DNA from: Sulfuricella sp. | GTDB taxonomy: Bacteria; Pseudomonadota; Gammaproteobacteria; Burkholderiales; Sulfuricellaceae | Assembly: GCA_041651995.1 (NCBI GenBank) | Contig: JBAZID010000001.1 | Location: 868,001-932,000, forward strand | DNA: 64,000 nt | Reading direction: 5' to 3' | Shown here: piece by piece, positions 1-7,964 of the stretch | Numbering within the stretch: position 1 is the stretch's first letter | Layout: each line of letters begins with the position of its first letter | Translations under genes and position numbers: made by a program | Notes under the pieces: generated by a model | What the model saw: only the letters and a program-made list of their open reading frames with translations | Told to the model about the DNA's origin: nothing | Database searches by the model: none

Positions 1-1
1 T

Positions 2-592
2 ATCGTCCTGCGCGCCGCCATGATTCTGGCCGGCGCCTGGCTGGTACGGGAATTCAGCTGGATGCTGTACCTCTTCGGCTTCTTCCTGGTCGTCACCGGC
101 ATACGCATGCTGGCCATGGCGGAGAAAGAGCCCGACATGAACCAGAACCCGGTGCTGAAATTCGCGCGCCGGCACCTGCGCATCTCGGACGGCCATCATG
201 GCGAAGAATTCACCGTGATGAAAAATGGCGTGCGCTACTTCACGCCGCTGTTCCTGGTTCTGATCCTGATCGAAACCTCCGACGTGGTATTCGCGGTGGA
301 CTCCATCCCGGCCATCTTCGCCATCACCACCGACCCCTTCATCGTTTTCACCTCCAACATCTTTGCCATCATGGGCTTGCGGGCGCTGTATTTCCTGCTT
401 GCCGACGTGGCGGACCGTTTCCATCTGCTGAAATACGGCCTGGCCATGGTGCTGACCTTTATCGGCAGCAAAATGCTGATCGCGCCCTGGTATCACGTAC
501 CGGTAGCGGCCTCGCTGGCCATTGTTGCCGTGCTGATCGGGGCAAGCGTGATCGCCAGCCTGATTGCCACGCGCAACAAGCCCTCACATTGA
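2..592 (+). CDS. TerC family integral membrane protein (5' part cut by window edge)
   Basis: The reading frame is already open at the first base, so only the C-terminal ~196 residues of a protein that is usually about 320 residues are present. The sequence is strongly hydrophobic, with several membrane segments, and carries the TerC/Alx signature around SDVVFAVDSIPAIFAI, where the acidic residues lie in the membrane, followed by FTSNIFAIMGLRALYF. TerC/Alx proteins are inner-membrane proteins linked to metal (manganese, tellurite) handling and partnering of exported proteins; the exact substrate here cannot be told. An internal ATG at 20 is not the true start, because the family sequence continues upstream of it. 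Confidence 0.88.
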   Translation: MVLRAAMILAGAWLVREFSWMLYLFGFFLVVTGIRMLAMAEKEPDMNQNPVLKFARRHLRISDGHHGEEFTVMKNGVRYFTPLFLVLILIETSDVVFAVDSIPAIFAITTDPFIVFTSNIFAIMGLRALYFLLADVADRFHLLKYGLAMVLTFIGSKMLIAPWYHVPVAASLAIVAVLIGASVIASLIATRNKPSH

Positions 593-639
593 AATCCACT
601 TATGAACCGAGACACTCATTAGAGCCAAAACACCTCTGT

Positions 640-658
640 AGGAGCGGGTGCCGCTCCT
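640..658. repeat. REP-like hairpin (AGGAGCGG-GTG-CCGCTCCT)
   Basis: A perfect 8-bp stem with a 3-nt loop lies between terC and the rhodanese gene. The GTAGGAGCGG arm resembles REP elements of gamma- and betaproteobacteria, and the same TAGGAGCGG string recurs near 30642. It could also act as a weak terminator, but there is no following T run. Confidence 0.5.
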
Positions 659-707
659 GCATGAACGCGTATTCCAATGGATTATCCGAGATGAATGAAA
701 TTACGCC

Positions 708-1112
708 ATGACCGCCCGCCTGATCGCCATTGTTTTTCTTGCGCTCGCTCTCGGGGCTTGCGCCGAGCCGCCCTACACCAGCGTCGATAACAGCCAGTTG
801 AAAACGCTCCTTGCCCAGGGTACGCCCCTGTACGACGTCCGCAGGGCGGAGGAATGGAGCCAGACCGGCGTGGTCGAAGGCAGCCGCAAGCTGACTTTCG
901 TCGACGCAGGCGGACGAATGAATCCGGAATTGCTGCCGCGCCTGGCCGCCGAGGTAGGCAAAAACGATCCGGTGATCCTGATCTGCCGCACCGGCAACCG
1001 CACCGGCACCCTGGCGCGTGAACTGGCGGGAATGGGCTATACGCGGATTTACAACGTGCGCGACGGCATCACCCGCTGGATCAGCGAGGGCAATCCTGTC
1101 GTCAGGAACTGA
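708..1112 (+). CDS. Rhodanese-like domain lipoprotein
   Basis: 134 residues. The N-terminus is a lipoprotein signal peptide (AIVFLALALGACAEP, lipobox LGAC with Cys18), so the protein is probably anchored in the periplasm. The rest is one rhodanese domain: LYDVRRAEEW, then the active-site loop CRTGNR with the catalytic Cys, and the closing YNVRDGITRWISEG typical of single-domain rhodaneses (GlpE/PspE-like). Such domains carry sulfane sulfur as a cysteine persulfide; the periplasmic position recalls PspE. No partner gene is adjacent, so the physiological acceptor is unknown. Confidence 0.88.
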   Translation: MTARLIAIVFLALALGACAEPPYTSVDNSQLKTLLAQGTPLYDVRRAEEWSQTGVVEGSRKLTFVDAGGRMNPELLPRLAAEVGKNDPVILICRTGNRTGTLARELAGMGYTRIYNVRDGITRWISEGNPVVRN

Positions 1113-1404
1113 TGCTGCCATCAACGACCTCTCTCAATCCAATTCATCCTGGAAAAAGCGGTTAACCACGGAGAACACGGAGTAAAAACAATAGATAGCA
1201 TGATATTTGGCAATCACCCGTTGGGTGAGGTCATAAATTTCCTCAAACTGCCTTTCTCTGTGTTCTCCGTGCCCTCCGTGGTTGTCGAACTGAGGTTTTT
1301 AGGTTCATTGATCGGACTGCCACTTGCCTGGATCTCACCCGATGCGTGATGCGGCGCCCCTCTGAACAATTGACCGCCTTGCTCCGCCCGGAGGAAAATA
1401 CTCC
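1113..1404. other. Intergenic stretch between rhodanese gene and small ORF
   Basis: No convincing gene. Most of it is occupied by the palindromic CCACGGAG-type element (listed separately). Downstream of that I see only the strong Shine-Dalgarno-like GGAGG at 1390-1394 that precedes the small ORF at 1405. Confidence 0.6.
1161..1284. repeat. Dispersed palindromic repeat, CCACGGAG family (copy 1)
   Basis: The left arm (1161-1182, AACCACGGAGAACACGGAG) and right arm (1252-1284, CTCCGTGCCCTCCGTGGTT core) are inverted copies built of CACGGAG units, separated by about 70 bp of unrelated sequence. The same arms occur at 7892, 14911 and 47158. It is not coding. Confidence 0.75.
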
Positions 1405-1527
1405 ATGACCTCGCCGATCCACATTCTTGCCAGCACAGATTTACCGGCGCGCGGGGAAGAAATGCGGCACCGCCGTGACGAGCGTATCGGCTGGGCCGTG
1501 GCCGTGCCGTGGTCCGGAAAGGCATGA
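1405..1527 (+). CDS. Small ORF (40 aa) translationally coupled to DUF454 gene
   Basis: An ATG at 1405 sits about 8 nt after a strong GGAGG (1390-1394) and opens a 40-codon frame that ends in TGA at 1525-1527, overlapping the ATG of the next gene (ATGA at 1524-1527). That arrangement is typical of translational coupling. The peptide starts MTSPIHILASTDLP and has no recognisable domain or membrane segment. It may be a leader peptide, the relic of a longer gene, or chance. What supports it is the ribosome site plus overlap, not homology. Confidence 0.4.
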   Translation: MTSPIHILASTDLPARGEEMRHRRDERIGWAVAVPWSGKA

Positions 1528-1916
1528 GCGCTTCACGCCTTCACGATTCCCGCCTGATCCGGGCCGTTTTTCTCGCTCTGGGCATGGTGGCATTGCTGCT
1601 GGCCGTGGCCGGAATTTTTCTGCCGATGCTGCCAACCACGCCATTCGTGCTGCTGGCAGCGGCCTGTTTTGCGCGCGGCTCCGAATACCTGCACGAGAAA
1701 ATGCTGGCGCACCGCATAGCCGGCCCGATCATTCGTGAGTGGCATGAGCACCGAAGCATGCCGCCCGGCGTCAAACCCTGGGCTTTTCTATTGATGGGGC
1801 TGTCGTTCGGCGCCTCGATCCTGCTGATGGAGACGCCCTGGCACCGCGCCATGCTGGCGGCAATCGGGACCGTATTGGCTTTTTTCCTCTGGCGCGTCCC
1901 GGTGCGCCGGGGGTAG
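1524..1916 (+). CDS. DUF454 (YbaN) family inner membrane protein
   Basis: 130 residues from the ATG at 1524. The sequence LAVAGIFLPMLPTTPFVLLAAACFARGS is the DUF454/YbaN signature (G-x-LP-x-LPTTPF), followed by HRIAGPIIREW and two more hydrophobic segments, giving about three membrane spans. The function of the family is unknown. An upstream in-frame GTG at 1509 would add five residues; I prefer the ATG because it overlaps the stop of the short upstream ORF (ATGA), a usual coupling pattern. Confidence 0.85.
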   Translation: MSASRLHDSRLIRAVFLALGMVALLLAVAGIFLPMLPTTPFVLLAAACFARGSEYLHEKMLAHRIAGPIIREWHEHRSMPPGVKPWAFLLMGLSFGASILLMETPWHRAMLAAIGTVLAFFLWRVPVRRG

Positions 1917-1944
1917 CTATTGATACGGCACGGCTTGAACCCGC

Positions 1945-2313
1945 TCATTGCCTCCGGTTGCGTTGCGACCATACCCTGGCTGATTCTTCCACGGTGCGAT
2001 CCGAAGCTTCTCTTGCAGCGTTTCGCTCCGCCTGAGCCCGGCCCAGGCTTTCCCTCGCTTCCGCCACACGCCGCTCTGTTTCGCTGGCACGCTGCTGCAC
2101 CTCCTGGCTGGCGCGTTCGGCTTCGGCCAGTTCCCGTTCCGCTGCCTGCAACTGCTGCTCTGCGGCAAGCGCCCGCTTTTTTGTAAAATCGGCCTTCTGC
2201 TGCGCCGCTTCGACTGCATCCACTTTCAGCGCACGCTCTTCCACCTGAGCCGCAGCAAAGGCGTCGAAAGCCGGCAACAACAAAAACGCGATCAACCATT
2301 GTTTCGATTTCAT
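1945..2313 (-). CDS. Periplasmic coiled-coil protein of unknown function
   Basis: 122 residues: a signal peptide (LIAFLLLPAFDAFA-A) followed by about 90 residues of charged Ala/Glu/Arg-rich sequence with long-helix character (AEQQLQAAERELAEAERA), predicted as a coiled coil. No catalytic motif is visible. Its ATG overlaps the stop of the PDC-sensor gene (TGATG at 2311-2315), so the two are probably cotranscribed and coupled. The low-complexity sequence prevents a family assignment. Confidence 0.6.
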   Translation of the reverse strand: MKSKQWLIAFLLLPAFDAFAAAQVEERALKVDAVEAAQQKADFTKKRALAAEQQLQAAERELAEAERASQEVQQRASETERRVAEARESLGRAQAERNAAREASDRTVEESARVWSQRNRRQ

Positions 2314-3281
2314 CAGTTCACCTCGGGAGATTCGGCTCCAACCCAGAAAGCATTGTCCATTTTCAGGAATTCGTCATAGGGAATGTAGTGCGAGCCGTCG
2401 CAGGAAAATGTCAGGCCAACGATGCCATTGAAAATATTCAGGGTGCCGGAACGCAGGTAAAACATTTCATCCAGCAAGCGCAAGCCGCGAAAGGTATCCA
2501 GCACTTCCCGGATTTTTCCGGCAGGAACCAGTGCATCCGCCGGATAGGGGTGGCGGGGATAGGCAAGACAGGTATCCGGGTCAATCAATTCGTCGATATC
2601 CAGCAAGCGGTAGCGGTAGGGGTCTTCAACCAGCCAGATGATGGCGCGGCTGCTGGAAAAATGCAGGATCACATGAAACACGCCGTGGTAGAGCATCAAC
2701 TCTGCCATCACCCCCAGCACGGTATCGATATGCCGGTCCATCTCGCTTTCCGTGCGGGTCTGGTGAAAAACCGTGCCGCGAATCGAGGGATCTCCCTTGA
2801 TCTGGCGCCAGTAGCGAGGTTCCTCATAAAGTTCGCGGGTCAGCGGCAGATCCCGCAGGCCGAAATAGGCGCCAATGAACCCGAGTAATTTGCCCTCCCT
2901 GTCATGCACAACCTGAATGGCGGTCAGCGAGGGGCGCCGTTCGCGCAGGCTGATATAGGCATCGGAAAGAATCAGGCCCGAAGCGGGGGCGATATCCTTC
3001 AGATAGGGCCGCTTCGAACGGTCCCGGCCAAAACCGCCCGACAAGCCATGGTGACTGACGTTGTCGCTGATCTGGATCGAACGGGTGTCGAGCGCATAAA
3101 GATGCTTGCAGTAAGGCAATGCTTTCAGCGCATCGCCCAGCAGGGCATTGAGTTTTTCACGTTCACCCCACACCGGGCAACAGGCTTTCGCCAACAGGCC
3201 CAGGGGCTCCTGCAACAGGTCCATCAGCGCTTCACGCTGCTGGGTAACACTTCTTTGCAAAGATTTCTTGGGGGCATTCAT
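2313..3281 (-). CDS. PDC (Cache-like) sensor domain protein
   Basis: 322 residues with no signal peptide or membrane helix that I can see. The centre (about residues 60-170) has the PDC/Cache pattern: LYALDTRSIQISDN, then GRDRSKRPYL, SDAYISLRERRPSLTAIQVVHDREGKLLGFIGAYFGL, resembling the ligand-binding fold normally found outside the cell in chemoreceptors and kinases. The C-terminal half is unassigned. No output domain (kinase, GGDEF, MCP) is attached, which is unusual for a sensor fold, and the protein looks cytoplasmic. It is followed by a coupled coiled-coil gene. Confidence 0.7.
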   Translation of the reverse strand: MNAPKKSLQRSVTQQREALMDLLQEPLGLLAKACCPVWGEREKLNALLGDALKALPYCKHLYALDTRSIQISDNVSHHGLSGGFGRDRSKRPYLKDIAPASGLILSDAYISLRERRPSLTAIQVVHDREGKLLGFIGAYFGLRDLPLTRELYEEPRYWRQIKGDPSIRGTVFHQTRTESEMDRHIDTVLGVMAELMLYHGVFHVILHFSSSRAIIWLVEDPYRYRLLDIDELIDPDTCLAYPRHPYPADALVPAGKIREVLDTFRGLRLLDEMFYLRSGTLNIFNGIVGLTFSCDGSHYIPYDEFLKMDNAFWVGAESPEVN

Positions 3282-3330
3282 GGCTGGGGGTCTTTGTCTA
3301 TTTACGCCCGATCAAAACCGGGTCGCACAA

Positions 3331-3735
3331 TCATTTCAAACGCGGGTCATCTTCACGCTGCCACTCTCCTTCGATAATGACGTCTTCGCCAGAATCGCGG
3401 GGAGGCGGGCCAGGTTTTCTGGCTCGCGGTAACAGCAGCAGAATGACGGCAAGGCCATCGCTGATCACGCCGGGGAATATCAGCAGGATCCCGGCAAACA
3501 GGGTGCGCAGGCTGTCCAGCATCGCAAAACCCAGCGGCTGGCCGGACTGAAGCGATGAAAACAGGCGCCCGAACATGGCCAGCCGTTCTTCCTGGATCAG
3601 GGTCCAGCCTGCGGCCGCGCTCAGGATCAGCCAGGGCAGCAGCCACCAGCCAATCGAATCGGCCACGCGGAACAGGACAATAATCTCGAGCGCCGGGAAA
3701 CCGAGTAAAATGAAAAAAATTATCAGCAGTTGCAT
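3331..3735 (-). CDS. fxsA: FxsA family membrane protein
   Basis: 134 residues. The first ~100 form the FxsA domain with three or four hydrophobic helices (LLIIFFILLGFPALEIIVLF; WWLLPWLILSAAAGWTLI; LFAGILLIFPGVISDGLAVILLL) and the conserved G-x-x-L-IFPGV-x-SD stretch. The tail is polar and acidic. E. coli FxsA relieves exclusion of phage T7 by the F plasmid, but its normal role is unclear. The start codon lies only 6 bp from the divergent cutA start, so its promoter must lie within cutA. Confidence 0.9.
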   Translation of the reverse strand: MQLLIIFFILLGFPALEIIVLFRVADSIGWWLLPWLILSAAAGWTLIQEERLAMFGRLFSSLQSGQPLGFAMLDSLRTLFAGILLIFPGVISDGLAVILLLLPRARKPGPPPRDSGEDVIIEGEWQREDDPRLK

Positions 3736-3741
3736 GAGCTT

Positions 3742-4074
3742 ATGGAACCTTTACTAGTTATTACCAACCTGCCGGATCAGGATAGCGCACAGCGTTTAGC
3801 AAAAATTTTGATTTCCCGGCATCTGGCCGCCTGTGTCAATATACTGGCGCCCTGCACCTCGGTTTACCGTTGGCAGGGCCAGGTCGAGACCACACAGGAA
3901 ATCCCGCTCCTGATTAAAACACTGGCGATTCATTACAGCAAGGTGGAAGCCGCCATCCGGCAGCAGCACCCCTATGAACTTCCAGAAATCATCGCAGTCC
4001 CAGTTCACGCAGGATTGCCCGAATATCTTGCCTGGATAAGGGCGGAAACCAGTAACAACGAGGAGCAACACTAA
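3742..4074 (+). CDS. cutA: Divalent cation tolerance protein CutA
   Basis: 110 residues from the ATG at 3742. It matches CutA1 over its length: LLVITNLPDQDSAQRLAKILI, AACVNILAPCTSVYRWQGQVE, IPLLIKT and YELPEIIAVPV. CutA1 is a trimeric, ferredoxin-like protein involved in copper/divalent cation tolerance. Another ATG at 3730 would add four residues but would overlap the divergent fxsA start. The stop (TAA 4072-4074) is directly followed by the dsbD ATG, so cutA and dsbD form an operon, as in E. coli. Confidence 0.92.
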   Translation: MEPLLVITNLPDQDSAQRLAKILISRHLAACVNILAPCTSVYRWQGQVETTQEIPLLIKTLAIHYSKVEAAIRQQHPYELPEIIAVPVHAGLPEYLAWIRAETSNNEEQH

Positions 4075-6321
4075 ATGATGCGTTTTATTATCAGCCTGTT
4101 GCTGATGCTGCATATCCTGGGCGCACACGCCGAAGAAGGCGAACTGCTGGAGCCCGAACAGGCATTCAGGTTCTCCGCCAGGGTGCTGGACGCCAACAAC
4201 ATCGAAGTGCGTTACCAGATTGCCAACGGATATTACCTCTATCGCGAAAAATTCAAGTTCAGCGTCGATGCGGCTGGCGTGACTTTGGGTACAGGCCAGT
4301 TCCCTGCAGGCAAAACCAAGCAGGACGAATATTTTGGCAAGGTGGAAACCTACCGCCAGGACCTGATAATCAAGCTGCCGCTCACCCGGACTTCCGCCTC
4401 GGCGCAAAGCTTCACCCTGAAAGCCGTTTCGCAGGGTTGCGCCGATGCCGGCGTGTGCTATCCGCCGACCACCCAGACGGCGCAGCTCACGCTGCCGGCA
4501 GCCGCGGCAGAAGCCGCCCCCAAGGCTCCCAGCGGGCTGGCGGCACTCACCGCGCTGGTCAAGGGCAGCGCGCAGGATGAATTTCTTGAGCCTGATCAGG
4601 CATTCAAGCTGGCGCTCACGGCCAGGAACGCAAACACGCTGGTGGCCGACTTCACGCTGGCCGAAAGCTATTATCTGTATCGCGACAAGATCAAGTTCAC
4701 CTTGAAGGATGCAAGCGGTATCAGCATCGCCAATATCGAGTTGCCCAGGAGCGAAACCAAGGCTGACCCGAATTTTGGCCCCACCGAGGTCTATCACCAC
4801 TCGTTCCAGGCACTGATCCATCTCCAGGGCACGGCCGAAAAGCTTTCCTTGCAGGCCACTTACCAGGGATGCAGCGAAAAAGGCGTGTGCTACCCGCCCC
4901 AGAACAAGACTTTTACGCTCGACCTGCCTGCCTCCACGCCGGCTGATGTGCAAAAAATCGAACCCGCGCCGGCGCAGCAAGCCGCTTCGGAATCTGCCGC
5001 CGCCGGTGCAGAAACAAGGGGCGCATCGGATTCGTCCAAGGTCGCGGCACTCCTCAAGGGCGGCAGCTTCTGGCTGGTAATCGCCAGCTTTTTTGGCTTC
5101 GGCCTGTTGCTGGCCCTCACCCCCTGCGTCTTCCCCATGATCCCCATTCTTTCCGGGATCATTGTCGGGCAGGGGCAACACCTCACCCGGCCGCGCGCCT
5201 TCGCGCTCTCCCTCGCGTATGTGCTGGGCATGGCCATCACCTACGCCGCCGCAGGTGTTGCCGCAGGCCTGTCGGGCACGCTGCTGACCAGCGCACTGCA
5301 AAACCCCTGGGTGCTGGGCACGTTCGCCCTGGTTTTCGTGGCGCTGGCCTTTTCCATGTTCGGCTTCTACGAGTTGCAGATGCCCAATTTTATCCAGAGC
5401 CGCTTCAACGACGCCAGCAACAAGATGAAAGGCGGCAACATGGCCGGCGTATTCGCCATGGGCGCACTTTCGGCAGTCATCGTCGGCCCTTGCGTCGCCG
5501 CTCCGCTGGCCGGTGCGCTGGCTTATATCGGCCTCACCCGCGACGTATGGCTGGGCGGCTGGGCGCTGTTCGCCATGGCGCTGGGGATGGGGGCGCCGCT
5601 GCTGGCGATCGGGCTTTCCGCCGGAGCGTTGTTGCCGCGCGCGGGGGGATGGATGGAGGCGGTCAAGGCCTTCTTCGGCGTACTCTTGCTGGGCGTGGCC
5701 ATCTGGCTGATTTCGCCGGTTATTCCCGCGCTTGCAAACATGCTGTTGTGGGCTGCCCTGCTGATTGTATCGGCGATCTATCTGCGCGCCCTGGACCCCC
5801 TGCCGCATCCTGCCAAAGGCTGGGCCAAATTCTGGAAAGGCGTGGGCGTGGTGACGCTGATCGCGGGCGTCGCCCTGCTCGTTGGCGCGCTTTCAGGCGG
5901 GCGCGACGTACTTCAGCCCTTATCCGGGCTGCGCGGGGCGGGAACGGCCAGTGCCGCCGAAGCCGCTCACACGCCGTTCGAAAAAATCAAGAATGTGGCC
6001 GGACTGGAACAGCGCCTGCAGCAAACGCAGGGCAAAACCGTCATGCTGGATTTTTACGCCGACTGGTGCGTGTCATGCAAGGAACTGGAGCGCTTCACCT
6101 TCAGCGATGCGCGGGTGCAGGCACGCTTCGGTGACATGATCCTGCTGCAGGCCGACGTCACGGCAAACAGCGAGGACGACAAGGCGCTGCTGAAAAAATT
6201 CGGCCTGTTCGGGCCGCCGGGAATTATTTTCCTCGCCCCGGGCGGCAAGGAAAAAGGCCGCGTGATCGGCTATGAAAACCCGGACAAATTTCTCGCCAGC
6301 ATGGAGCAGATTCTCAAATGA
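4075..6321 (+). CDS. dsbD: Thiol:disulfide interchange protein DsbD, with duplicated N-terminal domain
   Basis: 748 residues (E. coli DsbD is about 565). Signal peptide (…ILGAHA). Two DsbD-alpha domains follow in tandem, about residues 22-140 and 165-290; each has the LEPxQAF start, the YYLYR loop and a reactive pair C-x5-C-YPP (Cys122/128 and Cys266/272). The membrane beta domain has cysteines in LTPCVFPM (351) and GPCVAAP (473). The C-terminal thioredoxin-like gamma domain has WCVSC (665/668). The protein carries reducing power from cytoplasmic thioredoxin to periplasmic partners such as DsbC and cytochrome c maturation. The second alpha domain is the odd feature. Confidence 0.94.
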   Translation: MMRFIISLLLMLHILGAHAEEGELLEPEQAFRFSARVLDANNIEVRYQIANGYYLYREKFKFSVDAAGVTLGTGQFPAGKTKQDEYFGKVETYRQDLIIKLPLTRTSASAQSFTLKAVSQGCADAGVCYPPTTQTAQLTLPAAAAEAAPKAPSGLAALTALVKGSAQDEFLEPDQAFKLALTARNANTLVADFTLAESYYLYRDKIKFTLKDASGISIANIELPRSETKADPNFGPTEVYHHSFQALIHLQGTAEKLSLQATYQGCSEKGVCYPPQNKTFTLDLPASTPADVQKIEPAPAQQAASESAAAGAETRGASDSSKVAALLKGGSFWLVIASFFGFGLLLALTPCVFPMIPILSGIIVGQGQHLTRPRAFALSLAYVLGMAITYAAAGVAAGLSGTLLTSALQNPWVLGTFALVFVALAFSMFGFYELQMPNFIQSRFNDASNKMKGGNMAGVFAMGALSAVIVGPCVAAPLAGALAYIGLTRDVWLGGWALFAMALGMGAPLLAIGLSAGALLPRAGGWMEAVKAFFGVLLLGVAIWLISPVIPALANMLLWAALLIVSAIYLRALDPLPHPAKGWAKFWKGVGVVTLIAGVALLVGALSGGRDVLQPLSGLRGAGTASAAEAAHTPFEKIKNVAGLEQRLQQTQGKTVMLDFYADWCVSCKELERFTFSDARVQARFGDMILLQADVTANSEDDKALLKKFGLFGPPGIIFLAPGGKEKGRVIGYENPDKFLASMEQILK

Positions 6322-6848
6322 GCCTCTTCAAGCCCTTATCCGCCTTGTTGCTGGGCATCCTCCTGCTCTCCGGCCTGACAGCTTGTTCGGAGCAGGCTGA
6401 CAAAACGGCCATGGCGGCGGTTCGAACCGACACGGCAAAGATTTTCGCCGCCTCCTTTCCCGACCTGGAGGGCCAGCCCCAGCCGCTGAAGCAGTGGCAG
6501 GGAAAAATCCTGGTGCTCAATTTCTGGGCGCCGTGGTGCCCGCCGTGCCGCGCCGAAATTCCCGATTTTATCCGCCTGCAGGAAGAATACCGCGCGCAGG
6601 GGGTGGTTTTCGTCGGCCTGGCGCTGGACCAGAAGGACAAGGTCCAGGCATTCAGCGATGAAATGGGCATCAACTATCCCATCCTGCTGGGGGAAAACGA
6701 CGCGGCGGAACTGGGCAAACTGGCCGGAAATCGCCTTGGCGGACTGCCTTTTACCGCGATTTTCAGCAAAAATGGTGACATCGTGTCCACGGTGACCGGC
6801 GAACTGAAGCGCGAGCAACTGGAAGCCACGCTAAAGGGCTTGATCTAG
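6318..6848 (+). CDS. TlpA-like thiol-disulfide oxidoreductase lipoprotein
   Basis: 176 residues with a lipoprotein signal (LLSGLTACSEQ). A thioredoxin-fold TlpA/ResA/CcmG-like domain covers about residues 45-176, with the active site WAPWCPPCRAEIPDF and the cis-Pro loop GGLPFT. It probably acts as a membrane-tethered periplasmic reductant and is a likely recipient of electrons from DsbD, whose stop it overlaps (ATGA at 6318-6321). Its many cytochrome c neighbours in this genome fit a role in apocytochrome thiol reduction, but this is inference. Confidence 0.9.
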   Translation: MSLFKPLSALLLGILLLSGLTACSEQADKTAMAAVRTDTAKIFAASFPDLEGQPQPLKQWQGKILVLNFWAPWCPPCRAEIPDFIRLQEEYRAQGVVFVGLALDQKDKVQAFSDEMGINYPILLGENDAAELGKLAGNRLGGLPFTAIFSKNGDIVSTVTGELKREQLEATLKGLI

Positions 6849-6977
6849 CACATTTTTCCCCGTTTACGCCCGGCCTTTCAGCTTGTTTCTGCCGTTAATT
6901 TACAGCAAAAACTGGACAAATCACCCTAATTTGCGGCAAACTTGCGTTTTATCAAAACTCACCGAACAGGTGGCCGG

Positions 6978-7424
6978 ATGCCCGCTAAAAACAGCAAAAT
7001 TCTGGTACTGCATGGCCCCAACCTCAATCTTCTGGGTAGCCGTGAACCACAACATTATGGACACGACACGCTGGAAGACATCAATCAGCGCCTCGTGCAG
7101 CAGGCCCGGCAATCCGGCGCCAGCCTGGAAGCATTTCAAAGCAACAGCGAAGCCGAACTGATTGGCCGTATTCATCAGGCAGGGCGGGACGAGGTCCATT
7201 TCATCCTCATCAATCCTGCCGCGTTCACCCATACCAGCGTTGCGCTGCGCGATGCTCTGGCGGGCGTGGACATTCCCTTCGTGGAAATACATCTCTCCAA
7301 CGTTTTCGCCCGCGAAGCCTTCCGCCATCACTCCTATTTCTCCGGCCTCGCTGTGGGCATCATCAGCGGCCTCGGGGCAAAGGGTTATGAACTGGCGCTG
7401 GATTTCGCACTAACACAAACTTAA
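6978..7424 (+). CDS. aroQ: 3-dehydroquinate dehydratase, type II
   Basis: 148 residues from the ATG at 6978, preceded by AGGTGG. It catalyses dehydration of 3-dehydroquinate to 3-dehydroshikimate in the shikimate pathway. Visible family features are ILVLHGPNLNLLGSREP (catalytic Tyr loop follows), the Asn-Pro-x-x-hydrophobic-THTS motif (INPAAFTHTSVALRDAL), and VEIHLSNVFAREAFRHHS, which includes the catalytic His. A TTG further upstream at 6942 would extend it by 12 residues lacking similarity. It is followed directly by accB. Confidence 0.95.
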   Translation: MPAKNSKILVLHGPNLNLLGSREPQHYGHDTLEDINQRLVQQARQSGASLEAFQSNSEAELIGRIHQAGRDEVHFILINPAAFTHTSVALRDALAGVDIPFVEIHLSNVFAREAFRHHSYFSGLAVGIISGLGAKGYELALDFALTQT

Positions 7425-7438
7425 AACAAGGGCTCATC

Positions 7439-7885
7439 ATGGATTTGCGCAAACTGAAAAAACTGATTGATCTGGTCGAAGATTCCGGCATTGCCGAACT
7501 CGAAATCACCGAGGGCGAAGAAAAAGTTCGCATCAGCCGTTACGGCCAGGCGCCGCAAATGATGCATTACGCAGCGCCACAGCAAATGATGGCGGCACCG
7601 GCGCAGCAGGCCGACCTGCCCGCCGCCGCTGCCGAACCAGCCCAACCGGAAGGCCACATCGTGAAATCGCCCATGGTGGGCACTTTCTACCGTGCATCTT
7701 CCCCCGATGCCAAGTCCTTCGTGGAAGTCGGCCAGAACGTTGCCGCCGGCGACACCCTGTGCATCATCGAAGCAATGAAACTGCTCAACGAGATCGAAGC
7801 CGATCAGAGCGGCGTCATCAAGGCCATCCTGATCGAGAACGGCCAGCCCGTCGAATACGGCGAACCCCTGTTCATCATCGGCTAA
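7439..7885 (+). CDS. accB: Biotin carboxyl carrier protein of acetyl-CoA carboxylase
   Basis: 148 residues: an N-terminal helix-rich region (MDLRKLKKLIDLVEDS), an Ala/Pro-rich linker (about residues 45-75), and the biotinyl domain with the EAMKLLNEIEA motif whose Lys carries biotin. The HIVKSPMVGTFYRASSPD start of the domain and the family 'thumb' region are present. It forms acetyl-CoA carboxylase with AccC (next gene) and AccA/AccD encoded elsewhere, making malonyl-CoA for fatty acid synthesis. Confidence 0.97.
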   Translation: MDLRKLKKLIDLVEDSGIAELEITEGEEKVRISRYGQAPQMMHYAAPQQMMAAPAQQADLPAAAAEPAQPEGHIVKSPMVGTFYRASSPDAKSFVEVGQNVAAGDTLCIIEAMKLLNEIEADQSGVIKAILIENGQPVEYGEPLFIIG

Positions 7886-7891
7886 TTTATT

Positions 7892-7950
7892 TGCCGCAGA
7901 GATCACCGGGTTGCCTGTATAGGGTTTTCTCTGTGTCCTCTGTGGCTATT
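7892..7950. repeat. Degenerate CCACGGAG-family palindrome (copy 2) between accB and accC
   Basis: The right arm TTTTCTCTGTGTCCTCTGTGG and a shortened left arm (GCCGCAGAGATCACC) resemble the other copies, with CTCTGTG in place of CTCCGTG. It fills nearly all of the gap between two genes that are otherwise cotranscribed, so it would be present in their mRNA. Confidence 0.6.
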
Positions 7951-7964
7951 AAGGTTTTTATAAC

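Noticed and set aside
2662..2680. Further parS-like match (CACATGAAACA)
   Set aside because: Only about 12 of 16 positions match, which is expected by chance in a window this size.
3796..5808. 670-codon open frame opposite cutA/dsbD
   Set aside because: It lies antisense to well-supported dsbD, and its Gly/Gln/His/Arg-rich content is typical of a shadow in GC-rich sequence.
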